From the NCBI RefSeq assembly GCF_009176305.1, contig NZ_BLAJ01000002.1:620001-684000 (forward strand): 64,000 bases of DNA, written 5' to 3'. Source of the DNA: Martinezella dioscoreae (lineage in GTDB: Bacteria; Pseudomonadota; Alphaproteobacteria; Rhizobiales; Rhizobiaceae). Of this stretch, positions 48,859 to 57,978 are shown in pieces (position 1 is the first letter of the stretch; each line of letters begins with the position of its first letter). A program made the position numbers and the translations under genes. Below the pieces are notes generated by a model. It saw only the letters and a program-made list of their open reading frames with translations. It was not told the origin of the DNA and did not search any database.

Positions 48859-51573
48859 ATGGAAAAAAGCCTAGCGCGTTACATTTGGTCGAATACCCGG
48901 CTGGAGCAGGTCTGGATACTGCTCGTCGTCGCGGCCTCGATGATCCCGTACTTCCTGTCCTTCGACTTGCCGAAGCAGATCGTCAACGGGCCTATCCAGG
49001 GCAAAGGTTTCGAACATCCCGGCGATACGCAGACCTTCATGCACATTGCTTTCAATGTGCCGCTCATCGGCCATGTCGAGATTTTTCAGGGCGTGCAGCT
49101 GACGCGCATGTGGATGCTCGTTGCGCTGAGCATGGTGTTTTTGGCGCTCGTCGTCCTCAACGGTCTCTTCAAGCTCTATATCAACACCTATAAGGGACGT
49201 CTGGGCGAGCGCATGCTTCGCCGTATCCGCTTTGAGCTGATCGACCGGGTCTTGCGGTTTCCGCCGGCGCACTTCAAGCGCGTCAAGCCCGCGGAAATCG
49301 CCACCATGATCAAGGACGAGGTGGAGCCGATGGGTGGCTTTACGGGCGATGCTTTCGTGCAGCCCGCCCTTCTCGGCGGCCAGGCGGTAACGGCGCTCGT
49401 CTTCATCATCATGCAGAATTTCTGGCTCGGCATGATCGCCGCGGCCATCGTTGCCGTGCAGGCCATCGTCATTCCCCGCATGCGCAAGCGGCTCCTGGAA
49501 CTCGGGCGCCAGCGGCAGCTGACGGCGCGCGAACTTTCCGGCCGCGTCGGTGAGATCGTCGATGGTATCGGGACTATCCACGCCAACGATACCACGAACC
49601 TGGAGCGCGCCGATATCGCGCACCGGCTCGGATTGATCTTCTCGATCCGCTACGATCTCTATCAGTGGAAGTTCCTGGTCAAATTCATCAATAACTTCCT
49701 CGCTCAGGTAACGCCGTTCCTGTTCTATCTGATCGGCGGCTTCCTGGCGTTGCAGGGCCGACTGGACATCGGTCAGCTCGTCGCCGTCATCAATGCCTAC
49801 AAGGATCTGCCCGGACCACTGAAGGAGCTGATCGACTGGGACCAGTCGCGTCAGGACGTCCAGGTAAAATACAATCAGGTGGTCGAACAGTTCAGCGTCG
49901 AGCATCTGATCGATCCGAAAATCCAGGCGGTTTCGCCCGCGCCCGCCGCTCGCATCACCCATTCTCTCGTCGCGACCAATTTGACCATCGTCGACGACAG
50001 CGGCGCGCGTGTGCTGGACCACGTTTCGGTTGAGATTCATCCGGGCGAAAGGGTGGCGATCGTCGGCGACAGCGGTGCGGGCGGCGAATATCTTGCAGAG
50101 GCGTTCGGACGCCTGATCTGGCCGGATAGCGGCCGCATCTCGATCGACGGCCACGATATTCTGGAACTGCCGGAATCGCTCATCGGGCGACGCATCGCCT
50201 ACGCCTCCTCCGAGACCTTCTTCTTTCACGGCACTTTGCGCAGCAATCTCCTCTATGGTCTCAAGCACGCTCCGCTCGTTGCCCCCGTCTATAGCGAGGA
50301 TGAAGCGACAAAGGTCAAATGGAGCATGGCCGAGGCGCGTCGTGCGGCCAATCCGGAATTCGACCTCAATAGCGACTGGGTGGATTATGCCGCCGCCGGG
50401 GCGACGGGGCCGGATGATATCTACTCCGCCATCCGTCCGGTTCTCGATGCCGTCGCCATGTCGCAGGATATTTTCGACATGGCCTTGCGCTCGAATGTCG
50501 ATGCCACGGCACATCAGGATCTGACGTCGCGCATCGTCGAGCTGCGGCAGGCATTGCGGTCGCGGCTCGAGGAGGAAAAACTCGCGGATCTCGTGGTTCC
50601 CTTCGAGTTCGATGCTTATAATCCGCAAGCGACCGTTGGTGAAAATCTGCTTTTCGGTACGCTGAAGCGGCCGCAGATGACTAATCGCAAACTGGCGGCT
50701 CATCCCTATTTCCAGCAGATATTTGCCGAGACCGGTTTGGTATCCGATTTGTACGATATGGGCCTGGAGATCGCCGAAAACGCAGTCGAACTCTTCACGG
50801 ACCTGCCGCCGGACCATCCGTTCTTCCAGCAGCTGACCTTCATGACGGCGGAAGACATCCCGACCTATGAGGCGCTGCTGCAGAAGCTCAACGGCAAGGG
50901 CTATGAGGCGGCGACCGACGATGAGCGTGCGGCCATCATCCGGCTGAGCTTCTCCTATATCGAACCGCGTCACCGCTTCGGCCTTCTGACGCAGGTGCTC
51001 ATGGAAAAGATCGTGAAGGCGCGCGCGAAGTTCTACGAGAATATTCCGGCCGATCTCGCCAAGGTCATCGAGCGCTACGATCCGGAGCGCTTCACTGCGT
51101 CTGCCACCTTGATGGACAACGTGCTGTTCGGGCGCATTGCGCATCAGCAGGCGAATGCGCCGGAGCGTATCCATCAGATCATGTATGATGTGTTCGGGCG
51201 TCTCGGCATGCATGATGCAGTTCTGTCGATCGGGCTGGATTTCGACGTCGGCTCGGGCGGCAAGCGCCTGACTAACGTGCAGCGCCAGAAACTCAATCTC
51301 GGTCGCGCCCTTTTGAAACGAGCCGATTACATCATCTGCAATCGCCCGCTGCCCGCACTCGACCATCGCGTTCAGGATCAGATCGCGAGAGCCATTCTGG
51401 GCGAACTCCATAGCGGCGATTATGCGCCGGCGATCATCTGGGTTCTCTCCAACCCCAGTTTTGCCGAATTGTTCGACCGTGTCATGGTTTTCGATCACGG
51501 CAGCCTCGTCGAAAATGGCTCTACCACCGATCTTTTAGAGAAAAACGGTATGTTCAAAGAACTGTTATCGTAA
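48859..51573 (+). CDS. ABC exporter-like protein with degenerate, insertion-bearing nucleotide-binding domain
   Basis: A 904-residue single open frame. Residues 1-330 form an ABC exporter membrane domain with six helices, and FPPAHFKRVKPAEIATMIKDE as coupling helix. The nucleotide-binding domain starts near 365. Walker A (402-410) reads V-G-D-S-G-A-G-G-E, where Lys and Ser/Thr are lost. Walker B (about 823-835) reads IICNRPLPALD, without Asp and Glu. The signature is LTNVQ at 804-808, the Q-loop glutamine is Ser, and the switch histidine reads S-N. Walker A to signature spans about 395 residues instead of 105-125. The motif N-[LV]-[LF]-x-G occurs three times (463, 596, 754). ATP hydrolysis seems impossible by the usual route. 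It sits between glycosyltransferase and cNMP-binding genes. Confidence 0.8.
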   Translation: MEKSLARYIWSNTRLEQVWILLVVAASMIPYFLSFDLPKQIVNGPIQGKGFEHPGDTQTFMHIAFNVPLIGHVEIFQGVQLTRMWMLVALSMVFLALVVLNGLFKLYINTYKGRLGERMLRRIRFELIDRVLRFPPAHFKRVKPAEIATMIKDEVEPMGGFTGDAFVQPALLGGQAVTALVFIIMQNFWLGMIAAAIVAVQAIVIPRMRKRLLELGRQRQLTARELSGRVGEIVDGIGTIHANDTTNLERADIAHRLGLIFSIRYDLYQWKFLVKFINNFLAQVTPFLFYLIGGFLALQGRLDIGQLVAVINAYKDLPGPLKELIDWDQSRQDVQVKYNQVVEQFSVEHLIDPKIQAVSPAPAARITHSLVATNLTIVDDSGARVLDHVSVEIHPGERVAIVGDSGAGGEYLAEAFGRLIWPDSGRISIDGHDILELPESLIGRRIAYASSETFFFHGTLRSNLLYGLKHAPLVAPVYSEDEATKVKWSMAEARRAANPEFDLNSDWVDYAAAGATGPDDIYSAIRPVLDAVAMSQDIFDMALRSNVDATAHQDLTSRIVELRQALRSRLEEEKLADLVVPFEFDAYNPQATVGENLLFGTLKRPQMTNRKLAAHPYFQQIFAETGLVSDLYDMGLEIAENAVELFTDLPPDHPFFQQLTFMTAEDIPTYEALLQKLNGKGYEAATDDERAAIIRLSFSYIEPRHRFGLLTQVLMEKIVKARAKFYENIPADLAKVIERYDPERFTASATLMDNVLFGRIAHQQANAPERIHQIMYDVFGRLGMHDAVLSIGLDFDVGSGGKRLTNVQRQKLNLGRALLKRADYIICNRPLPALDHRVQDQIARAILGELHSGDYAPAIIWVLSNPSFAELFDRVMVFDHGSLVENGSTTDLLEKNGMFKELLS

Positions 51574-51626
51574 TATCCTATCTCGACAGTGGCGTCTGGG
51601 GCCGAACACTGGGGGTACCGAAGCTC

Positions 51627-52103
51627 ATGCTTCTGAAGGACGAAGTTGAAATGCTGAAGCGGGTGCCGATTTTTTCGCGCATTGCACCGGCAAAATTGAA
51701 ACTCTTGGCGTTTACGTCCGATCGGGTCAGCTACAATGCTGGCCAAACCCTGTTTCATCAGGGTGATCAAGGTGATGCGGCCTATGTTGTTCTTTCAGGA
51801 ACTGCTGATATTCTCGTCGATAGCCCAGCCGGCGAGATCAAGGTTGCCGAAGTCGACCTCAATTCCATCGTCGGCGAAATTGCCATCCTCTGCGATGTCT
51901 CCCGTACAGCCACGGTGAAAGCGACTTCCAGGCTGGAAGCCTTGAAGATCAGCAAGGAGCATTTCCTGAAGCTGCTCAGCGATTTCCCGGAGATGGCCGT
52001 CGAGATCATGCGCGTGCTGGCCGATCGCCTGAACCATACAACCTCGGAACTGACCGCTGTGCGCAGCCGCCTCGACCAGCCGCAGTCGATGTCCACTCAT
52101 TGA
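51627..52103 (+). CDS. Stand-alone cyclic-nucleotide-binding protein
   Basis: A 158-residue protein consisting of one CAP-like cyclic-nucleotide-binding domain and a short C-terminal helix. The phosphate-binding cassette reads VGEIAILCDVSRTATVKA, with Glu84 and Arg93 in the ribose- and phosphate-contacting places and Thr94 favouring cAMP. There is no DNA-binding helix-turn-helix after the C-helix, so it is not a Crp-type transcription factor. It likely binds cAMP or cGMP and passes the signal to a partner, plausibly the degenerate exporter 53 bases upstream. The second is inference. Confidence 0.82.
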   Translation: MLLKDEVEMLKRVPIFSRIAPAKLKLLAFTSDRVSYNAGQTLFHQGDQGDAAYVVLSGTADILVDSPAGEIKVAEVDLNSIVGEIAILCDVSRTATVKATSRLEALKISKEHFLKLLSDFPEMAVEIMRVLADRLNHTTSELTAVRSRLDQPQSMSTH

Positions 52104-52155
52104 GATTGAGGGAGCCGGTGCTCGTGCTTTTGAGAGGCGGGCGTCCCATTTCAAT

Positions 52156-52680
52156 ATGGCAAACTCAATTCCGAAATATGCGCGGCCCGAATATGAACGC
52201 CGATTTCTCCTCAGCGACATTCCAGATCTTTCCGGTCTAGCATCCCGGCTGATCGAAGATCTTTATCTCGACGGCACCCGGCTGCGCCTGCGCAAGATCA
52301 TCTGCGAGAATGGAGACGAGCAATACAAGCTCTGCAAGAAGTACCCCGGCCCGAGCGCCAATCCCCTCGCAATCGTCAATATCTATCTGACATCGCAGGA
52401 ATATGATCTTCTTTCAGCGTTGAACGGCAAAGGCATTCGGAAGAGGCGGTACAATATCGCCTCGTCTGCGCTTTGCCTCGATGTTTTCGAAGGTCAGCTT
52501 GTCGGCCTGGTTCTATGCGAGATCGAGGCGGAATCCGTCGCCTTGCTCGAAGCGCATGCATTGCCTCACTGGATTGGACGCGACGTTTCAGACGATCCGT
52601 TTTTCACCGGTGGCAATCTTGCTTCTATCGATGCTGCGCAACTCTCGGCGAGACTGGTGTCGCTCGGATCTTGCGCTTAG
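52156..52680 (+). CDS. CYTH-domain protein (triphosphate tunnel family)
   Basis: A 174-residue protein of the CYTH fold. The ExExK motif is E-Y-E-R-R at residues 12-16, with Arg for Lys. The cationic tunnel strands are RLRLRK (42-47), QYKLCKK (56-62) and RKRRYN (95-100). The acidic end is DVFEG and CEIEAES near 109-126. The family holds class IV adenylate cyclases, thiamine triphosphatases and inorganic tripolyphosphatases; the short rhizobial form is untested. It follows the cNMP-binding gene by 52 bases and ends the operon. The substitution in ExExK may weaken catalysis or turn it into a sensor. Confidence 0.72.
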   Translation: MANSIPKYARPEYERRFLLSDIPDLSGLASRLIEDLYLDGTRLRLRKIICENGDEQYKLCKKYPGPSANPLAIVNIYLTSQEYDLLSALNGKGIRKRRYNIASSALCLDVFEGQLVGLVLCEIEAESVALLEAHALPHWIGRDVSDDPFFTGGNLASIDAAQLSARLVSLGSCA

Positions 52681-52881
52681 TCGTCAACGATCTCGCAGGC
52701 AATGAAGAAGCCCCACTGTAGGCAGCGCGATCCAATCAAGCCAATCGGAGGGAGGTGCGGCGTTGCGTCGTCCTTTTTCGCGAGGGGGTTTTTCTGCCGC
52801 CTCGTCGGCTCCGACGGCAAGGTTGCTGGTGGCCCGGACAGTCGTCGCGATGATGCGGCGCGCTCTTACCCGTGAAGAATA

Positions 52882-52919
52882 TTGACAATATATGCTACGA
52901 ACTCCACAATTGAGGTGGA
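52882..52919 (+). promoter_or_regulatory. Promoter and overlapping dyad of the toxin-antitoxin operon
   Basis: A -35 hexamer TTGACA (52882-52887) is followed after 17 bases by CACAAT (52905-52910) as -10. The dyad TCCAC (52903-52907) and GTGGA (52915-52919) spans the -10 element. ParD antitoxins repress their own operon at such sites. The ribosome site GGAAGGA lies at 52922-52928. Confidence 0.55.
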
Positions 52920-52936
52920 ATGGAAGGATAGTTCCG

Positions 52937-53188
52937 ATGGCGTCGGGTAGCATTCATGTGAAGGTCAGCGGTGCGCTGCAAGACCACATTCAGCAGCAGA
53001 TCGGCGACACTGGTCTTTATGAGAACGCCAGCGAATACATTCGCGCATTGATACGTCGCGACCTTCAAACCCGTAATGAGGCGTGGGATGCGCTGCAAAA
53101 GGAGCTTACACCGGCCATGCGCGCGGATGACAGCGAGTTTATCGCAGTTTCCGCCGAAGATGTCATTCGCCGCAATACGCGTCGCTGA
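52937..53188 (+). CDS. ParD-like antitoxin
   Basis: An 83-residue protein. The N-terminal ribbon-helix-helix has SIHVKVSGALQDHIQQQIGDTGLYENASEYIRALIRRDL, the usual ParD/CopG DNA-binding and dimerisation region. The acidic C-terminal tail with ADDSEFIAVSAEDVI would wrap the toxin. The ATG at 52937 has GGAAGGA nine bases upstream; a longer form from 52892 would cover the dyad. The toxin gene begins two bases after the stop. Confidence 0.8.
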   Translation: MASGSIHVKVSGALQDHIQQQIGDTGLYENASEYIRALIRRDLQTRNEAWDALQKELTPAMRADDSEFIAVSAEDVIRRNTRR

Positions 53189-53190
53189 TC

Positions 53191-53553
53191 ATGGTGGTGT
53201 ATCGCTTTTATCCGCGCGCGGATGCGGCGCAGGACAAGATTTGGCGGGATACAGTTGAGACATGGGGAGAGAAGCAGGCGGTGACGTATATCACCGGCTT
53301 GCATACCCATTTGCAGCGGCTATGCGAGGAAAGGGCGATATGGCGCAAGCTTCCACAGCGTCTTGCAGTTCCCGCCGACGTGAAACACGAGGCGTATTTC
53401 AGTCGCTACGAGCATCATTATGTCTTCTTCCGGGAGCTCGATAACGGCGATCTTGGCGTGATGAGCATTTTGCATGAGCGCATGGACCTGCCCGTGCGCC
53501 TTGCCGAGGATCTGGCGGCGCTTTCCGGGAGAGCGGGATCTTTCAAGGCATAG
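53191..53553 (+). CDS. ParE/RelE-superfamily toxin
   Basis: A 120-residue protein of the ParE toxin fold: YRFYPRADAAQDKIWRDTVETWGEKQAVTYITGLHTHLQRL forms the two N-terminal helices, and YFSRYEHHYVFFRELDNGDLGVMSILHERMD the beta-sheet. ParE toxins inhibit DNA gyrase, while RelE relatives cleave mRNA; ParD-type partner and fold favour ParE. The pair shares a promoter and spacing of two bases. It is convergent with the FAH gene with 30 bases between. Confidence 0.78.
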   Translation: MVVYRFYPRADAAQDKIWRDTVETWGEKQAVTYITGLHTHLQRLCEERAIWRKLPQRLAVPADVKHEAYFSRYEHHYVFFRELDNGDLGVMSILHERMDLPVRLAEDLAALSGRAGSFKA

Positions 53554-53583
53554 GCTCGGTGTGGCCAATTCGCCTTTGAAGTC

Positions 53584-54726
53584 TCAGATCAATCCCCGCC
53601 GGGCCAGATTGCGCATCAGATGCGAAGTTCCGAATGTCCATGGCGCGCATTCGGTCGATAGCAGCACGCGGTTCTTCAGCGCCCCCAGCTTGTCGTTCGA
53701 GATGGTGACGATGTCGCCGACCTTGTGGGTGAAGCCTTGGCCGGGCGTGTCGCGATCTTCGACGGGGGCGAAAAGCGTTCCCATGAATAGCACGAAGCCG
53801 TCGGGATATTGATGATGGCGGCCGATGGTCTGGGAGACGAGATCGAGCGGATCGCGGCTGATTTCCTTCATCGACGAGCGGCCGTGCAGCACATAACCGT
53901 CCTCACCTTCGACTTTGAGGTCGAGATCGGCGTTGCGCACGTCATCAAGATTATAGGTCTCGTCGAACAGACGGATGAACGGCCCGATCGAGCAGGAGGC
54001 GTTGTTGTCCTTGGCCTTGCCAAGGAGCAGGGCGGATCGGCCTTCCACGTCGCGCAGGTTGACGTCGTTGCCGAGGGTGGCGCCCTTGACCCGGCCCTGG
54101 CTGTCGACCGCCAGCACGATTTCCGGCTCGGGATTGTTCCACTTGGAGATCGGATGCAGGCCGACATCGGCGCCTTGTCCCACAGACGACATTATCTGCG
54201 ATTTGGAAAAGACTTCCGCGTCCGGTCCGATGCCCACTTCGAGATATTGCGACCAGACGCCTTCTTCGATCAGCGCTGCCTTGACCTTGGCCGCTTCCGC
54301 TGAACCGGCCTTCAAGTTGCGCAGGCTGTCGCCGATCAGTGCGGTCACCTTGCGGCGGATCGCTTCGGCTAGGTCCGGATTGCCGGCTGCGCGCTCCTCG
54401 ATGACGCGCTCCAGCATCGAACGGGCAAAGGTGACGCCACAGGCCTTGATCGCCTGCAGGTCGATGGGGGCGAGAAGGTGGATGGCCGAGTGGTCGGCCT
54501 TGGCGGCCAGCAGATCATCGAGTTTGGCGATGGCTTCGCCTTTCTGGGTGCGAATGAAAGCCACCGGATCATCTTTTTCCAGAAGGTCGCGCATGGTCGG
54601 CGTTTCCTTCGAGGTGATATCATAGAGCGTGCCGTCGCGAAGGGTGACGAGAGCGGGGCCTTGCACATCCGGGCGCCAGATGCGGCCGACGAATGTTCCG
54701 GTGGTGAATGTGTTCGAGCTGGCCAT
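53584..54726 (-). CDS. FAH-family sugar-acid dehydratase-like protein
   Basis: A 380-residue protein of the fumarylacetoacetate hydrolase fold. The metal ligands are Glu200 and Glu202 in NNPEPEIVL and Asp221 in LGNDVNLRD. The N-terminal extension and CGVTFARSMLERVIEERA resemble the longer branch that includes 2-keto-3-deoxy-pentonate dehydratases (XylX/KdxD-like). Such enzymes remove water from 2-keto-3-deoxy sugar acids. The ATG at 54726 has GGAGGAG before it. It lies downstream of the MelA-like gene behind a likely terminator, so it may be transcribed on its own. Confidence 0.72.
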   Translation of the reverse strand: MASSNTFTTGTFVGRIWRPDVQGPALVTLRDGTLYDITSKETPTMRDLLEKDDPVAFIRTQKGEAIAKLDDLLAAKADHSAIHLLAPIDLQAIKACGVTFARSMLERVIEERAAGNPDLAEAIRRKVTALIGDSLRNLKAGSAEAAKVKAALIEEGVWSQYLEVGIGPDAEVFSKSQIMSSVGQGADVGLHPISKWNNPEPEIVLAVDSQGRVKGATLGNDVNLRDVEGRSALLLGKAKDNNASCSIGPFIRLFDETYNLDDVRNADLDLKVEGEDGYVLHGRSSMKEISRDPLDLVSQTIGRHHQYPDGFVLFMGTLFAPVEDRDTPGQGFTHKVGDIVTISNDKLGALKNRVLLSTECAPWTFGTSHLMRNLARRGLI

Positions 54727-54847
54727 GTCGTTCGTCTCCTCCAAACTGCGAGCGTTTCTAGCGCAGTCGATCCCGCTTTGCCATCTGTTATGACGGCATC
54801 ATTCGCTGCATTTTGAATTTTCATCTTTTCCTGGAAGCTAAAAATGT

Positions 54848-54876
54848 AAGGCCCCGCGGCGCCACCGCGAGGCCTT
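54848..54876 (-). terminator. Factor-independent terminator after the MelA-like gene
   Basis: The stem AAGGCC (54848-54853) with GGCCTT (54871-54876), continued by CGCGG and CCGCG, is a strong GC-rich hairpin with a five-base loop. On the minus strand it is followed by TACATTTTTAGC, 29 bases after the stop of the glycosidase gene. On the plus strand only TTTT follows, so it may act weakly both ways. Confidence 0.75.
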
Positions 54877-54904
54877 TTGGGCCGCAAGCCGGGAGAGAGT
54901 GGCT

Positions 54905-56275
54905 TTACGCGGCCTGAACCTTGCGATTGCCGCGCGCCCATTCCGGCAGCCAGTCGCCGTGGGCTGCCAACAGCTCGTCGACCAGCGACCAGATTTGGTC
55001 GAGATCGAGTTCGGCTGCCGTGTGCGGATCCATCATCGCGGCATGGTAGATGTGCTCGCGATTTTCGGTCATCAGAGCTTTCACGGTCAGCTCCTGCACG
55101 TTGATGTTCGTGCGGATGAGCGCCGTCAGCTGCGGCGGCAGATCGCCGACATAGGTCGGCTGGATGCCGGAGGCATCGACGAGGCAGGCGACTTCCGCCG
55201 CGCAATTATAAGGCAGCGAGGTGATGCAGCCATTGTTGCGGACATTGCCGTAGATGACGGAGGGTTCGCCGGTCCAGACCGAATTGATGATCGAGGAGGC
55301 ATATTCCTTCGACTGCTTGACCTCGATCTTTTCCGCCGTGCGGTATTCCTCAGCCTGGTTCTTCCAGCGCGCCACCTGCTCGATGCAGCGTTTCGGATAT
55401 TCGTCGAGCGGAATGCCGAACTTCTCGATCAGATCCTCGCGGCCCTCCTTGATGAAGTAGGGGGTGTATTCGGCGAAATGCTCGGAGCTTTCGGTGACGA
55501 AATAGCCGAGGCGGGTCAGCATTTCATAGCGCACCTTGTTCGGGCAGCGCGGGTTCCAGCCGGGCTTCGGCGCGCGTCCTTCGCGATAGGCGCGAACGAG
55601 ATCCGGATAGAGATTACGATAGGAACCATCCGGCTGACGATGCTCGAATTCGAGATAGAAGGCCATGTGGTTGATGCCGGCCGAGCGGTAGCGGATCTCG
55701 TTGTAGGGAATGTCGAGATCGTGCGCCAGTTCCATGGCCGTGCCCTGCACCGAATGGCAAAGACCGACCTGCTTGATCGTTGGGTACTTCTCCCCGATCG
55801 CCCAGGTATTGATGGCCATCGGGTTCACATATTGCAGCATGATCGCGTTCGGGCAGACGGCGAGCATGTCCTCGCAAATCTTCCACAGATGCGGAACCGT
55901 GCGCAGGCCGCGCATGATGCCGCCGACGCCGAGCGTGTCGGCGATCGTCTGGCGCAGGCCATATTTCTTCGGCACTTCGAAATCGGTGACGGTGCAGGGC
56001 TCGTAGCCGCCGATCTGGAAAGCGACGACCACAAAGTGCGCGCCGTCAAGCGCCTTGCGCTGATCGGTAAAGGTTTCGACCGTCGCGGAGGTGCCCAGCG
56101 TCGAGGCCAGCTTCCGGGCAACAATGGCGCTTTCGTCCAGCCGCTGCGGATTGATGTCCATTAGCGCGATCCTGGCGTCGGCAAGGGCGGGCCGCTGCAA
56201 GACGTCGCCGATGATATTCTTCATGAAGACGGTCGAGCCGGCGCCGATGAAGGTGATCTTGGGAGTACCTGTCAT
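54905..56275 (-). CDS. melA: GH4 alpha-galactosidase, MelA-like
   Basis: A 456-residue NAD+- and Mn2+-dependent glycosidase of family GH4. The N-terminal dinucleotide loop is ITFIGAGSTVF, the metal site is Cys173-His174 in LCHSVQG and His203 in INHMAF. GH4 enzymes oxidise C3 of the glycoside, eliminate the aglycone and re-add water. CHSVQ with the length of about 450 favours alpha-galactosidase; alpha-glucuronidases of GH4 usually have CHGFQ or similar. It follows the ATPase gene by 19 bases and is the last gene before the terminator. Confidence 0.85.
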   Translation of the reverse strand: MTGTPKITFIGAGSTVFMKNIIGDVLQRPALADARIALMDINPQRLDESAIVARKLASTLGTSATVETFTDQRKALDGAHFVVVAFQIGGYEPCTVTDFEVPKKYGLRQTIADTLGVGGIMRGLRTVPHLWKICEDMLAVCPNAIMLQYVNPMAINTWAIGEKYPTIKQVGLCHSVQGTAMELAHDLDIPYNEIRYRSAGINHMAFYLEFEHRQPDGSYRNLYPDLVRAYREGRAPKPGWNPRCPNKVRYEMLTRLGYFVTESSEHFAEYTPYFIKEGREDLIEKFGIPLDEYPKRCIEQVARWKNQAEEYRTAEKIEVKQSKEYASSIINSVWTGEPSVIYGNVRNNGCITSLPYNCAAEVACLVDASGIQPTYVGDLPPQLTALIRTNINVQELTVKALMTENREHIYHAAMMDPHTAAELDLDQIWSLVDELLAAHGDWLPEWARGNRKVQAA

Positions 56276-56294
56276 GTCAAAATCTCCTGGGATG

Positions 56295-57965
<1,671 letters not shown>

Positions 57966-57978
57966 ATCCGTTCTCCTC

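Noticed and set aside
48722..48874. GTG-started frame before the exporter gene
   Set aside because: GGGAGGAG lies only one base before the GTG, too close for a ribosome site, and the frame runs into the exporter coding sequence.
48871..51498. 875-codon open frame antisense to the degenerate exporter
   Set aside because: It has no recognisable domain, is rich in Arg, Asp and His as in mirror frames of GC-rich genes, and the sense frame has clear membrane helices and ABC motifs.
48859..51573. Reading the degenerate exporter as a pseudogene
   Set aside because: No frameshift or internal stop in 904 codons, and the overlapping order of genes is intact, so it is more likely a functional but non-hydrolysing protein.
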